In this document: in pieces, positions 17,144 to 26,889 of the stretch
Layout: each line of letters begins with the position of its first letter
Position numbering within the stretch: position 1 is the first letter of the stretch
Origin: Rhizobiales bacterium CCH3-A5
GTDB taxonomy: Bacteria; Pseudomonadota; Alphaproteobacteria; Rhizobiales; Beijerinckiaceae
Length of the DNA: 64,000 nucleotides
NCBI GenBank assembly: GCA_001556025.1
Contig: LSIB01000007.1
Location: 62,001 to 126,000, forward strand
Reading direction: 5' to 3'
Program-made: the position numbers and the translations under genes
The notes under the pieces: model-generated
What the model was told of the DNA's origin: nothing
The model's input: the letters and a program-made list of their open reading frames with translations, nothing else
The model's database searches: none

Positions 17144-18543
17144 TGCGCCATCGCCTTGACGATGTCGTCCGTCACCTTCTTCGCGTCGCCGAACAGCATC
17201 ATCGTGTTCGGTCGGAAGAACAATTCGTTCTCGACGCCGGCGTAGCCGGCCGCCATGCCGCGCTTGATGAACAGCACGGTCTTGGCCTTCTCGACGTCCA
17301 AAATCGGCATGCCGTAGATAGGCGAGGTCTTGTCGGTCTTGGCGGCGGGGTTGGTGACGTCGTTGGCGCCGATGACGAAGGCGACGTCGGCCTGGCCGAA
17401 TTCCGAGTTGATGTCCTCGAGCTCGAAGACCTCGTCATAAGGAACGTTGGCCTCGGCCAGCAGCACGTTCATGTGGCCGGGCATGCGCCCGGCGACCGGA
17501 TGAATAGCGTATTTCACCTCGACGCCCTCCTTCTTGAGGATGTCGGCCATCTCGCGCAGCGCGTGCTGGGCCTGCGCCACCGCCATGCCGTAGCCCGGCA
17601 CGATCAGCACCTTGCCGGCGTTCTTCATGATGTAGGCGGCGTCGTCGGACGAGCCCTGCTTGACCGGCCGCGCCTCGACCGCGCCTGCCGGACCCGCCGC
17701 ATCCTCTCCGCCGAAGCCGCCGAGGATGACCGAGACGAAGCTCCGGTTCATCGCCTTGCACATGATATAGGACAGGATCGCGCCCGACGATCCCACCAGC
17801 GCGCCGGTGATGATCAGCGCCATATTGCCGAGCGTGAAGCCGATGCCGGCGGCGGCCCAGCCCGAATAGGAGTTGAGCATCGAGACGACGACGGGCATGT
17901 CCGCCCCGCCGATCGGGATGATCAGCAGCACGCCGAGCGCGAAGGACACCAGCACGATCAGCCAGAAGATCACCGTGCTCTCGGTCTTCAGGAAGATCAG
18001 CAGCAGCACGAACAGCGCGAGGCCGAGCCCGATATTGATGCCGTGGCGCTGCGGCATCATGATCGGCTTGCCGCTCATCCGCCCGTCTAGCTTGAGGAAG
18101 GCGATGATCGAGCCGGTGAAGGTGATCGCGCCGATGGCGACGCCCAGGCCCATCTCGAACAGGCTCGCCCCGCTGATCCGGCCGGGCTTGCCGATGCCGA
18201 AGGCTTCGGGCGCATAGAGTGCGGCGGCGGCGACCAGCACGGCGGCGAGGCCGACCAGCGAGTGGAAGAACGCCACGAGCTGCGGCATCTGCGTCATCTG
18301 CACGCGCTTGGCCATGACCGCGCCGATGCCGCCGCCGATGCCGATGCCGAGCAGCGTCAGGAACCAGCCGGAAAAGCCGGCCGGCGGGAAGAACAGCACC
18401 GTCGTCAGCACGGCGATGGCCATGCCGACCATGCCGAAGAGATTGCCCTGTCGCGAGGTGGTCGGATGCGACAGGCCGCGCAGGGCCATGATGAACAGGA
18501 CGCCGGCGACGACGTAGAGAAGCGCTGAGAGATTCGCGGCCAT
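17140..18543 (-). CDS. pntB: NAD(P) transhydrogenase subunit beta
   Basis: A 467-residue beta subunit of the proton-translocating transhydrogenase, which uses proton entry to drive hydride transfer from NADH to NADP+. About nine membrane helices (domain II) occupy the first 260 residues. The C-terminal NADP(H)-binding domain III has the motif VPGYGMAVAQAQHALREM and continues with HPVAGRMPGHMNVLLAEA and GANDVTNPAA. It is the third gene of pntA1-pntA2-pntB, only 7 bases after pntA2. Confidence 0.96.
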   Translation of the reverse strand: MAANLSALLYVVAGVLFIMALRGLSHPTTSRQGNLFGMVGMAIAVLTTVLFFPPAGFSGWFLTLLGIGIGGGIGAVMAKRVQMTQMPQLVAFFHSLVGLAAVLVAAAALYAPEAFGIGKPGRISGASLFEMGLGVAIGAITFTGSIIAFLKLDGRMSGKPIMMPQRHGINIGLGLALFVLLLIFLKTESTVIFWLIVLVSFALGVLLIIPIGGADMPVVVSMLNSYSGWAAAGIGFTLGNMALIITGALVGSSGAILSYIMCKAMNRSFVSVILGGFGGEDAAGPAGAVEARPVKQGSSDDAAYIMKNAGKVLIVPGYGMAVAQAQHALREMADILKKEGVEVKYAIHPVAGRMPGHMNVLLAEANVPYDEVFELEDINSEFGQADVAFVIGANDVTNPAAKTDKTSPIYGMPILDVEKAKTVLFIKRGMAAGYAGVENELFFRPNTMMLFGDAKKVTDDIVKAMAH

Positions 18544-18550
18544 GACGCGG

Positions 18551-18985
18551 TCAGCCCTTCTTCTTGTACATCGACAGCATCCGCTCGGTGACGAGGAAGC
18601 CGCCGAAAATGTTCACGGATGCGAGGATCAGCGCGATGAAGCCGAAGACCTTGGCCCAGAGCGGCCCGTCGCCGAGCTGATCGGCGGCCGAGACGCCGAC
18701 CGCCAGCAGCGCGCCGACGACGATGACCGAAGAGATCGCGTTGGTGACCGACATCAGCGGCGTGTGCAGCGCCGGCGTCACCGACCAGACGACATAATAG
18801 CCGACGAAACAGGCCAGCACGAAGATGGCGAGGCGAAACACCGTCGGATCGACCCCGCCTGTGGCGACGCTCGCCGCGAGCGCCGCCTGCTCGGCGTATT
18901 TCTCGGCGAGATCGGCGGCCTGCCGCGCCAGCGTGGCCGCGTTGCGGGCCTGTTCGAGCGCCTGTTCGGGTGTCGGATTAGCCAT
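18551..18985 (-). CDS. pntA2: NAD(P) transhydrogenase subunit alpha, part 2
   Basis: A 144-residue protein with a charged, alanine-rich N-terminus and three to four membrane helices, corresponding to the C-terminal domain II part of enterobacterial PntA. The start at 18985 overlaps pntA1 by 8 bases. Split alpha subunits are typical of alphaproteobacteria such as Rhodospirillum. Recognisable pieces are [19 protein letters not shown] and the end [11 protein letters not shown]. Confidence 0.93.
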   Translation of the reverse strand: MANPTPEQALEQARNAATLARQAADLAEKYAEQAALAASVATGGVDPTVFRLAIFVLACFVGYYVVWSVTPALHTPLMSVTNAISSVIVVGALLAVGVSAADQLGDGPLWAKVFGFIALILASVNIFGGFLVTERMLSMYKKKG

Positions 18986-20171
18986 TGGTGACGCTCCCCT
19001 CGACGACAGGTGCAGGCTCGACAGGCGCAGGCGCGGCCTTGGCTGCAAAATTCGGATGGATAACGGCGCCGTCCTTCGTCAGGGCGGTGGCCTTGACCAG
19101 TTCGTCGTCCCAGTTCACCGCCAGTGCCTTGGCCGATTTGTCGATCAGCGTCTCGACGAAGGCGTAGAGGTTCTTGGCGTAGAGCGAGGACGAGGTCGCG
19201 GGCAGGCGGCCGGGCACGTTGAGATGGCCGACGATCTTGACGCCATTGGGCGTTGTGAAGACCTCGCCGGGCCTGGCCAGTTCGCAATTGCCGCCGCGCT
19301 CGACCGCGAGATCGACGATGACCGAACCCGCCTTCATGCTCTCGACCATGGCGGCCGAAATCAGCTTCGGCGCCGGCCGGCCCGGGATCAGCGCGGTGGT
19401 GATGACGATATCCTGCTTGGCGATGTGGCTCGCGGTCAGCTCGGCCTGTTTCGCCTGGTACTCTTTCGACATTTCCTTGGCGTAGCCGCCAGCCGTTTGC
19501 GCCTGTTTGAACTCGTCGTCCTCGACGGCCAGAAACTTCGCGCCAAGCGATTCGACCTGTTCCTTGGTGGCGGGGCGCACGTCCGTCGCGGTGACGATCG
19601 CGCCCATGCGCCGCGCGGTCGCGATCGCCTGCAGGCCGGCGACGCCGACGCCCATGATGAAGATGCGCGCCGCCGGCACGGTGCCCGCCGCCGTCATCAT
19701 CATCGGCAGAGCCCGACCATATTCGGCCGCGCCGTCGACCACGGCGCGATAACCGGCGAGGTTCGCCTGCGAGGAGAGCACGTCCATCACCTGTGCGCGG
19801 GTGATGCGCGGCATGAACTCCATGGCGAAGGCGGCGACATTGGCCTTGCCCAGCGCAGCCAGCGCCGCCTCGTTGCCGTAAGGATCCATGATGCCGAAGA
19901 CGAGCGCGCCCGCCGGCAGCGCCGCGATCTCGCTCTCGGCGGGGCGGCGCACCTTCAGGACGATGGCCGCGCCGCTGAGCGCGTCCTTGGCGGATTTGGC
20001 GATGGTCGCGCCGGCCGCCTCGTAATCGGCATCGCTGATGCCCGACGCCGTGCCCGCGCCGGTCTCGACCACGACCTCGGCCCCGAGGCCGATGAACTTG
20101 CGGATGGTCTCCGGCGTCGCCGCGACCCGGGTCTCCGACCCTTGCGTTTCGGCTGGAACGGCGATGCGCAT
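18978..20171 (-). CDS. pntA1: NAD(P) transhydrogenase subunit alpha, part 1
   Basis: A 397-residue soluble NAD(H)-binding domain I protein, related to alanine dehydrogenase. The Rossmann motif is [20 protein letters not shown] and the mobile-loop region includes PGRPAPKLI. The proline-rich tail ([13 protein letters not shown]) links to the membrane part supplied by PntA2. It is the first gene of the pnt unit, 35 bases after the gene for a cytochrome oxidase subunit. Confidence 0.95.
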   Translation of the reverse strand: MRIAVPAETQGSETRVAATPETIRKFIGLGAEVVVETGAGTASGISDADYEAAGATIAKSAKDALSGAAIVLKVRRPAESEIAALPAGALVFGIMDPYGNEAALAALGKANVAAFAMEFMPRITRAQVMDVLSSQANLAGYRAVVDGAAEYGRALPMMMTAAGTVPAARIFIMGVGVAGLQAIATARRMGAIVTATDVRPATKEQVESLGAKFLAVEDDEFKQAQTAGGYAKEMSKEYQAKQAELTASHIAKQDIVITTALIPGRPAPKLISAAMVESMKAGSVIVDLAVERGGNCELARPGEVFTTPNGVKIVGHLNVPGRLPATSSSLYAKNLYAFVETLIDKSAKALAVNWDDELVKATALTKDGAVIHPNFAAKAAPAPVEPAPVVEGSVTNG

Positions 20172-20206
20172 GGCGGACGGACCTCTCGGACGTAAAGGCT
20201 AAAGGT

Positions 20207-20506
20207 TCAGTGCGCCGCAGGCAGCAGGACGAGCGCGAGCATCAGCAGGACGAAGGGCACCATCGGCGCCTTCCAGCCCAGCGACTTCGAGGCGATGCCG
20301 ACGCCGGTGCCGACCAGCGTCAGCAGCGTACCGAAGATCGCGAAACCCCAGGCTCCCTTTGCGCCGCCGACGGCGAGCGCCGCCACGATGGCGAGGCAGG
20401 CGACCGTACCGACCTCGCTGAAGTGGACGAAGCCCTTATAGGTGCGCTCATGCTCGGCATAGTCCATCTGCGGAATGTCGCCAGCGTGGTGTCCGTGGTC
20501 GGCCAT
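20207..20506 (-). CDS. aa3-type cytochrome c oxidase subunit IV-like protein
   Basis: A 99-residue protein with a histidine-rich, polar N-terminus (MADHGHHAGDIPQMDYAEHE) followed by a short conserved segment (YKGFVHFSEVGTVACLAIV) and two to three membrane helices. This matches the small bacterial aa3-type oxidase subunit IV family. The frame runs on upstream of 20506 but without family sequence. It lies directly before pntA1 in the same direction, an arrangement that may place both under one promoter. Confidence 0.82.
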   Translation of the reverse strand: MADHGHHAGDIPQMDYAEHERTYKGFVHFSEVGTVACLAIVAALAVGGAKGAWGFAIFGTLLTLVGTGVGIASKSLGWKAPMVPFVLLMLALVLLPAAH

Positions 20507-20727
20507 GAAAGCGTCCTGAATGCGATTGGTTTCCAAGCCCTGTAGCGCACCTGCGAAGGGTCTGGCAACGCGGCAAAGCATGCCGGCTGCGCGATGAGTA
20601 TGCAATCGCGCAGGCAAGGGCGCGCGGCGTCGTGCCGGTTGCCCCTCGCCTGGGGCAGGCGCCCAACATTCGGCTTCCCCATCGGCCAAGTGTGCCAGAC
20701 CTGCATGCGTTTTGACGACGGCCAGGT

Positions 20728-22092
20728 TCAGCTCCCGGAGAGCGCTGCCGCCGCAAGCGCCGCACCCTGCTCGCGGGCGACGCGCTCGACGCTGAACCCC
20801 TCGATCTCCGTCTCGAACAACTGGTGGAAATTCAGCTCCGCGTCGAGATGCAGGAACACCCCGCCGAGCCCGATCGCGGCCCGGTCCATGAAGACGAATT
20901 CGCGCGGCACCGTCACCGGCCCCTTGGTCTTCAGCGCCTGATGGACCTGGAAGGCCTGCTTGCGGCCATACTCGGCCGGGCTGACATCCTCGGCGATGCG
21001 CCGCACCCGGTCCTCCAGCAGAGGTCCGTAGATGAACTTGGCCCAGATGTTCAGCGTCTCGACGAGATCCTTCGTCAGCCCCTTGAAGCCCCAGGTCTCA
21101 TAGGCGTGGACGACGCGCGCCTCGTCCCCCTCGAGGATGCCCCGATAGAGATCGACCACGCCGCCGACGAAGCTCGACGGGAAGATGCGGATGCAGCCAT
21201 AGTCGAGCAGATTGATGCCCTGCGCTTCGCCCTCCTCCGAGAACACAGTGTAGTTGCCGAGATGCGGATCGCCATGGATGACGCCGTGATGGCTGAAGGG
21301 CCGCCACCAAGCCTTGAACATGGCCGTGGAAATGCGGTCGCGCGCTTCCTGGCTGTCGTGCTTGTGGTCGAGGATGCGGTCGCCCTCGAGCCAGTGCATC
21401 GTCAGCAGGCGCTTGGTCGACAGCGACGCCTCAAGCGCAGGCACGCGCACCTCGGGCGTGTCTTTCAGGATGTTCTGGTACAGCGCGATGTGCCTGCCCT
21501 CGCGGACATAGTCCAGTTCCTCGCGCACCCGCGCGCCGATCTCCTTGGCGATCTCGGTCGTGTCGATCACGGGGTCCATGCGCCGGTGCAGCGCGAACAG
21601 GATGTCGAGCTGGGCGATATCGGCCTCGACCGCCGATTCCATGTCGGGATATTGCAGCTTGCAGGCGAGGCCGACGCCGTCGCGCATCGTCGCGCGATGC
21701 ACCTGCCCCAGCGACGCGGCGGCAGCCGGCCTCAGGTCGAAATCGGCGAAGCGCTCGCGCCAGTTCGCGCCGAGCTCCGCCATCATCCGGCGCTTGACGA
21801 AGGCAGCCCCCATCGGCGGCGCCTGCGACTGCAGCTTCTGCAGTTCGGCTGCGTATTCCGGCGGCACCACGTCGGGGATGGTGGCGACGAGCTGCGCCAC
21901 CTTCATGATCGGCCCTTTCAGCCCGCCCAGCGCCTTGGCCAACGCCTCGGCATTGGAGAGGTTGCGGTTGTCGACGTTGAACAGCCGCGCGCCGGCCATC
22001 CGCGCCGCCACCCCGCCGACACTGGCCCCGACGCGCGCATAGCGCGCCGCGCGGGCGGAAAAGCGGTTGGCTTCGGCGTCGCGGTCGGACAT
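20728..22092 (-). CDS. ABC1/UbiB (AarF) family atypical kinase
   Basis: A 454-residue member of the ADCK/UbiB family. The family features are KGPIMKVAQ (KxGQ-type motif), the alanine-rich loop PAAAASLGQVHRAT that replaces a kinase P-loop, the ATP lysine in ACKLQYPDM, and IHGDPHLGNYTV with catalytic and metal-binding residues. UbiB proteins support ubiquinone synthesis or lipid homeostasis through ATPase activity; this shorter form lacks an obvious C-terminal membrane anchor. A GTG three codons upstream (22101) is an alternative start. Confidence 0.87.
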   Translation of the reverse strand: MSDRDAEANRFSARAARYARVGASVGGVAARMAGARLFNVDNRNLSNAEALAKALGGLKGPIMKVAQLVATIPDVVPPEYAAELQKLQSQAPPMGAAFVKRRMMAELGANWRERFADFDLRPAAAASLGQVHRATMRDGVGLACKLQYPDMESAVEADIAQLDILFALHRRMDPVIDTTEIAKEIGARVREELDYVREGRHIALYQNILKDTPEVRVPALEASLSTKRLLTMHWLEGDRILDHKHDSQEARDRISTAMFKAWWRPFSHHGVIHGDPHLGNYTVFSEEGEAQGINLLDYGCIRIFPSSFVGGVVDLYRGILEGDEARVVHAYETWGFKGLTKDLVETLNIWAKFIYGPLLEDRVRRIAEDVSPAEYGRKQAFQVHQALKTKGPVTVPREFVFMDRAAIGLGGVFLHLDAELNFHQLFETEIEGFSVERVAREQGAALAAAALSGS

Positions 22093-22169
22093 GGGGCTCA
22101 CGGGGTTGCGGACTGGCGGGCTCTGCAGATGTAGGCCGACGAAGGCGGAACGCCAGTGCGGCGAATGGC

Positions 22170-23051
22170 TCAGCCGCCCACCGCAAGCCCAGCTCTCACC
22201 TCAGCAACCCCCGCAGCCCGTCCCCCCGCCGCCTCGACCAGCCTGACGGTCGCCGCCACCAGCGCCGCATTCGGGACGCCGCAGCCGAAAGGCGCATCCT
22301 CCAGCCCAGCCCTGACATGCACGCCGCGCGCCACCGCCGGGCCGATCAGCGCGCCGAGATCGACGCCGAGCCCTGCGATCATCACCGGCGCGCCCGGCGC
22401 ATCCTCCGCCAGCAGCGACAGATGCGCATCGAGCGCGTATTCGCGCGGCGGAAAGCCCCAGGCGAAGTGGTCCGAGAACATCAGCCGGTAGATCGGCGTC
22501 GGCATGCCGGGATAGGCCTTGGCTAGCGCCGCGCCGAGACGCGTAAAGCCCGGCTCGTAGATGGCGAAGCTCGGATGGACCTTGTGCGCCTGCGCCACCG
22601 CCATGCCTTCGCGGATATGCTCCTCGGGATTCTGGTAGATGAAGCCGCCCTCTCCAGCCGGAATGCCGGAAAAGGTCGTCCAGTTGCAGGAGCCGGGATC
22701 GAGCACGCCCCACTCGACCATCCCGCGCTTGGCCAGTTCCTCGAGATGGGTGTAGCGGCCCGAGCCGATCATGTCCCCGGCATAGGACGAGCCGACGATC
22801 GGGATGGTCGGATAGACGATGGCGTCGACCCTGGCGCGGATGCCCTCGATCGCCTTCGCGTAAAGCTCCCAGTCGTCGCGTTGGCGGCCGGTCTCGACAT
22901 CGTAGACATGGAGATGAACGATGGCCGCGCCGGCCTCCACCGCGGCGATGCCGTCTGAGACGATATCGGGGATGCTGACCGGAATGCCAGGCTGGCGCTC
23001 GATGCCCCAGGGACCGTTGATCGCGGCCTCGATCCAGATCGGGGTGGTCAT
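22170..23051 (-). CDS. BKACE family 3-keto acid cleavage enzyme
   Basis: A 293-residue protein of the beta-keto acid cleavage enzyme family (formerly DUF849). These zinc enzymes condense a beta-keto acid with acetyl-CoA to give a CoA ester and acetoacetate. Seen are EAAINGPWG at the start, AGAAIVHLHVYD with metal-binding histidines, and the late GVHVRAGLEDAPFG. The exact keto acid is not determinable. It overlaps the preceding Doc-like remnant by 4 bases. Nearby acyl-CoA ligases and a MaoC hydratase fit a CoA-dependent pathway. Confidence 0.85.
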   Translation of the reverse strand: MTTPIWIEAAINGPWGIERQPGIPVSIPDIVSDGIAAVEAGAAIVHLHVYDVETGRQRDDWELYAKAIEGIRARVDAIVYPTIPIVGSSYAGDMIGSGRYTHLEELAKRGMVEWGVLDPGSCNWTTFSGIPAGEGGFIYQNPEEHIREGMAVAQAHKVHPSFAIYEPGFTRLGAALAKAYPGMPTPIYRLMFSDHFAWGFPPREYALDAHLSLLAEDAPGAPVMIAGLGVDLGALIGPAVARGVHVRAGLEDAPFGCGVPNAALVAATVRLVEAAGGRAAGVAEVRAGLAVGG

Positions 23052-23215
23052 GCTGGAGCGTCCTTGGGCCAGTTGTCGCCGATCCAGCAGGTGGGGCCGT
23101 CCTCGTCGACCTCGCCGGCCGGCAGCGCGAGGTTGGCGGCGGCGGCACTCTCTTCGGGCACGACGAACTCAGCGTCGTTGATAGACAGGAAGGTGCAAAG
23201 CGCCAGTAGCGTCAA
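23048..23215 (-). pseudogene. remnant of a Doc/Fic-type toxin (C-terminal end)
   Basis: A 55-residue frame starting at a TTG that overlaps the stop of the MFS gene. The text LLALCTFLSINDAEFVVPEE followed by AGEVDEDGPTCWIGDNW closely resembles the last helices of Doc-type toxins, which normally follow the catalytic HxFxDGNKRT loop. That loop is absent here and the upstream sequence belongs to the MFS gene, so only the C-terminus of the toxin remains. It could still be translated through coupling, but catalytic activity is excluded. Confidence 0.55.
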
Positions 23216-24453
23216 GCAACCTTGAGTTCGGCGACAGTCGCCCCGCCGACCGCGCGCCGCGACCATGACCCGTCCATCAGCAGCGTCGCCACAAGCCAGA
23301 GAGCCAGCGCAAACAGCGCCACGCCACCCAGCGCCATGAACGCGGCGGAATAGCCATAGGCCTGCGCCACCGCCCCACCCAGCGTCGGGCTCAGCGACGC
23401 GCCGACGCCCTGCACGGTCATCACCGCTCCGAGGCCGACGTTGAAATGGCCCGTACCGCGCAGGATTTGCGCCACCAGCCCCGGCAGGGCGACCCCCAGC
23501 AGGCCGGCGCCGACGCCGTCCAGCATCTGCACGGGAATGATCACCCAGAAACCGCTGAGCGATGCCGCGATCAGCCCGCGCAGCGGCAGCGCCGCGAGCG
23601 CCAGCACGAAGACGAGCCAGTAACCGCGCGACTGTGCGAGCCTGGCCGCCAGAAGCGCCATCGGGATCATGGTGAGCTGCGCCACCACGACGGTCAGCGC
23701 GGTCGCGGCGCTTGGGTCCCCGTCGCCGCGCGCGACCATGGCCTGGCCGAGCAGCGGCAGCATCGCCCCGTTTCCGAGATGGAACAGCATCATCGCCACC
23801 GCGACGATCAGCAGCGGACGCGAGGTCAGCAGGGTTTTCCAACCCGAACCTTCGCGGCCCTCGGCGTCGTCCCTCTCCGCCCCGCGCGCCGCCGCGTGGT
23901 CGATGGCGTCGCCCCGGATCAGGACCGTGGATGCGATCGCGCCGACCGCCATCGCCGCCATGAACCAGAACACCGCCTGCAATCCGAAGATGTAGCCGAG
24001 CGCGCCGCCCATCAGCGCGGCGAAGGTGTTGCCGCCATGGTTGAACGCCTCGTTGCGACCCAGCTGCCGCGCGAAGCCCGACTGCCTCACCAGCCCGAGC
24101 GTGATCGCGGCGATTGCGGGCGCGATCACCGCGCCGGCCACGCCCTGCACGACCTGCGCGAACAGGACGAGGCTGAGCGACGGGACGTAAAGCATCGCAA
24201 GCGTGGCGGCGATGATCGCGACGGACGCGACGATCATCACCGCGCGCTTGGCCTTCGTCGCATCGACGAAGGCGCCCAGCGGCGTCGTGGCGAGCATGCC
24301 GGCGAAGCCGCCGGCCGTCATGATCAGGCCGATATCCTGCGGCCCCCAGCCCTTCTCCTGCAGGAAGACCCCGAGGAAGGGGCCGAGTCCGTCGCGGACA
24401 TCGGCCATGAAGAAGTTGAGCGAGTTCAGGGCTGGCAGTGACATGGCGTTCAT
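23212..24453 (-). CDS. MFS transporter
   Basis: A 413-residue major facilitator with twelve membrane segments in two halves and a charged central loop (GAERDDAEGREGSGWK). The loop between helices 2 and 3 has AGMLATTPLGAFVDATKAKR, close to the MFS motif A. I chose the ATG at 24453 (MNAMSLPALNSLNFF); a TTG at 24483 would add ten residues. The substrate is unknown; the position next to BKACE suggests an organic acid or its precursor. Confidence 0.85.
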   Translation of the reverse strand: MNAMSLPALNSLNFFMADVRDGLGPFLGVFLQEKGWGPQDIGLIMTAGGFAGMLATTPLGAFVDATKAKRAVMIVASVAIIAATLAMLYVPSLSLVLFAQVVQGVAGAVIAPAIAAITLGLVRQSGFARQLGRNEAFNHGGNTFAALMGGALGYIFGLQAVFWFMAAMAVGAIASTVLIRGDAIDHAAARGAERDDAEGREGSGWKTLLTSRPLLIVAVAMMLFHLGNGAMLPLLGQAMVARGDGDPSAATALTVVVAQLTMIPMALLAARLAQSRGYWLVFVLALAALPLRGLIAASLSGFWVIIPVQMLDGVGAGLLGVALPGLVAQILRGTGHFNVGLGAVMTVQGVGASLSPTLGGAVAQAYGYSAAFMALGGVALFALALWLVATLLMDGSWSRRAVGGATVAELKVA

Positions 24454-24664
24454 CCGGAACGGAGCGACGAGGGCGGCGACCAAACGTCAGCCTCGCGCCA
24501 TTGTTCCGGGTTGCAGCGCGAACGAACACGGATGTGAGCGCGGGCGAGCATGCGTGATCCGCCCAAGACCGGCGTGAGCAAATGCCAGGACTGCCGCGCT
24601 TGCCAGTGGCGACCCGTCGCGCGCCTAATGCGGCAACGACAAAAGCACGGGATGGACACTACGG

Positions 24665-25117
24665 ATGGGGCTTTACTTCGAGGAGTTCACGGACGATCTG
24701 CGCGTCGTCACCCGCGGCCGCACCGTCGGCGAAGGCGACATCACGCTGTTTTCCGGCCTGTCCGGCGATTTCAACCCGCTCCATGTCGACGCCGAATACT
24801 GCGCCGGGACCTCGTTCGGTGAACGCATCGCGCATGGTCCGCTGACGCTTTCGATGACGATCGGCCTGATGTCGCAGCAGAACCTGATCGACGCCACAAC
24901 CATGGGCCTGCTCGACCTGCAGTGGAGCTTCGCCGGGCCGGTCAGGATCGGCGACACCGTCCATGCCGTCGTCACCACGGCTGACAGGAAGCCCTCGCGA
25001 AAGCCAGATCGCGGGGTGGTGACGCTCAGGCTCGACGTCTTCAACCAGCGCGGCGAGCAGGTCCAGACCGGCCATATGAAGCTCTTGATGATGCGCCGCG
25101 AAGCGGGGCTGGCCTGA
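24665..25117 (+). CDS. MaoC family (R)-enoyl-CoA hydratase-like protein
   Basis: A 150-residue single hot-dog domain protein. The hydratase-2 motif is present: GDFNPLHVDAEYC followed by FGERIAHGPLTLSM, containing the catalytic aspartate and histidine. Such proteins hydrate trans-2-enoyl-CoA to (R)-3-hydroxyacyl-CoA. Its stop overlaps the start of the acyl-CoA ligase gene at 25117, so activation and hydration are likely coupled steps of one pathway. Confidence 0.87.
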   Translation: MGLYFEEFTDDLRVVTRGRTVGEGDITLFSGLSGDFNPLHVDAEYCAGTSFGERIAHGPLTLSMTIGLMSQQNLIDATTMGLLDLQWSFAGPVRIGDTVHAVVTTADRKPSRKPDRGVVTLRLDVFNQRGEQVQTGHMKLLMMRREAGLA

Positions 25118-26736
25118 TGCTGGTCCGGCTCGGCAACTATGAGGAGACGGCCGCGCACTTTGCCTGGCAGATCCCGGATCGCTTCAATATCGGTGTCGCC
25201 TGCTGCGACGCCCATGCCGACGGCACGGCTAAGCCGGCGCTGATCTACGAGGCCGATGGCGAGGTCGCCATGACCAGCTTCGACGCATTGAAGCAGCGCT
25301 CGAACCGGCTCGCCAACGCGCTCGCCGCCCATGGCGTCAGGCCCGGCGACCGCGTCGGCATCCTGCTGCCGCAACGGCCCGAGACGGCGATCGCCCATGT
25401 CGCCATCTACAAGATGGGCGCGATCGCGCTGCCGCTGTTCACCCAGTTCGGACCGGACGCGCTGGAGCACCGGCTGCAGCATTCGGGCGCGAGCGTGCTG
25501 ATCACCGACGGCGAAAACCTCGCCAAGGTCGAGACGATCCGTGACGCCCTGCCGGAGCTGAATCGGCTCATCGTCATCGGCGGCCACGGTCATGCCGATC
25601 TCGACGCCGAGATGGCGAGGGCCTCGGACGCTTTCACGCCGCGCGACACGCGCGCCGACGATCCCGCGCTGATCATCTACACCTCGGGCACCACCGGAAA
25701 ACCCAAGGGCGCGCTCCATGCCCACCGCGTCCTGCTCGGACACCTGCCCGGCGTGCAGATGCCGCAGGAATTCTTCCCGCAGCCCGGCGACCTGTTCTGG
25801 ACGCCGGCCGACTGGGCCTGGGCCGGCGGCCTGCTCGATGTCCTGCTGCCGAGCCTCTATTTCGGCGTGCCCGTGCTGGCCTCGCGCGCGAAGAAGTTCG
25901 ATCCCGAGGCCGCGTTCTCGCTGATGGCGCGGCACAAGGTCCGAAACGCCTTCCTCCCGCCGACCGCACTGAAGTTGATGCGGCAGGTCGAGAATCCGCG
26001 CCGGCTCGGCTACGCCATGCGCTCGATCGGCACCGGCGGCGAGACGCTGGGAGCCGACATGCTGGCCTGGGGCCGCGAGGCCTTCGGCTTCGACCTCAAC
26101 GAGTTCTACGGCCAGACCGAGGCCAACCTGATCGTCTCGAATTGCGCCAGCCTGTTCCCGGTCGTGCCGGGCTCGATGGGCCGCGCCGTGCCGGGGCACA
26201 GAGTCGGCGTGATTTCGCCCGAAGGCGAAGAACTGCCGGCCGGCGAGCAGGGTCTGATCGCGGTCGCGCGGCCGGACCCGGTGATGATGCTGGAGTACTG
26301 GCGCCAGCCCGAGGCGACGGCGGCAAAGTTCATCGGCGACTGGTTCGTCACCGGCGACACCGGCGCGCGCGATGCAGACGGCTATTTCTGGTTTCAGGGC
26401 CGCGACGACGACATCATCTCCTCGGGCTCCTATCGCATCGGGCCGGGCGACATCGAGGACTGCATCATCCGCCACCCGGCCGTGCTGATGGTCGCGGTGG
26501 TGGGCAGCCCCGACCCGGTGCGGACGGAGGTGGTCAAGGCCTTCATCCTGCCCAAGCCCGGCATCGCGGCGTCGGAGACGCTGGCGGCCGAAATCCAGGG
26601 CTTCGTCAGGGAGCGGCTCGCCGCCTACCAGTATCCGCGCGAGATCGAATTTGTCACGGAACTGCCGATGACCGCGACGGGCAAGATCATGCGAAAAACG
26701 CTGCGGGACGCGGAGGTGGCGAGGAAGCGGGGGTAA
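25117..26736 (+). CDS. AMP-dependent acyl-CoA synthetase (medium-chain type)
   Basis: A 539-residue acyl-CoA ligase. Motifs are IIYTSGTTGKPKGALHAH, the adenylation region EFYGQTEANL, GRDDDIISSGSYRIGPGDIE and the catalytic lysine in TATGKIMRKTLRD. The sequence style (SSGSYRIGP) matches the ACSM/MACS medium-chain group, which often uses aromatic or branched acids. It overlaps the MaoC gene by one base. A palindromic repeat follows the stop. Confidence 0.9.
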   Translation: MLVRLGNYEETAAHFAWQIPDRFNIGVACCDAHADGTAKPALIYEADGEVAMTSFDALKQRSNRLANALAAHGVRPGDRVGILLPQRPETAIAHVAIYKMGAIALPLFTQFGPDALEHRLQHSGASVLITDGENLAKVETIRDALPELNRLIVIGGHGHADLDAEMARASDAFTPRDTRADDPALIIYTSGTTGKPKGALHAHRVLLGHLPGVQMPQEFFPQPGDLFWTPADWAWAGGLLDVLLPSLYFGVPVLASRAKKFDPEAAFSLMARHKVRNAFLPPTALKLMRQVENPRRLGYAMRSIGTGGETLGADMLAWGREAFGFDLNEFYGQTEANLIVSNCASLFPVVPGSMGRAVPGHRVGVISPEGEELPAGEQGLIAVARPDPVMMLEYWRQPEATAAKFIGDWFVTGDTGARDADGYFWFQGRDDDIISSGSYRIGPGDIEDCIIRHPAVLMVAVVGSPDPVRTEVVKAFILPKPGIAASETLAAEIQGFVRERLAAYQYPREIEFVTELPMTATGKIMRKTLRDAEVARKRG

Positions 26737-26754
26737 CCGACGCTCTTCTCCCAC

Positions 26755-26870
26755 AGCCCTCATCTTGAGGAGTGGGCGAAGCCCGCGTCTCGAAGGATCG
26801 TCCAGCCATTTCCAGACGCTAATGGAGCATCGTTCGAGACGCCGCTTCGCGGCTCCTCAGGATGAGGGCT
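26755..26870. repeat. palindromic intergenic repeat (CTCATC/GATGAG type)
   Basis: A 116-base imperfect palindrome. The left arm begins AGCCCTCATCTTGAGGAG and the right arm ends CTCCTCAGGATGAGGGCT, with inner parts GTCTCGAAGGAT and CGTTCGAGAC also complementary. It sits between the ends of two convergent genes. Repeats of this kind are common between genes in Hyphomicrobiales genomes; only one copy is in this window. Confidence 0.75.
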
Positions 26871-26889
26871 GAGAATTGGAGCGACCCGC

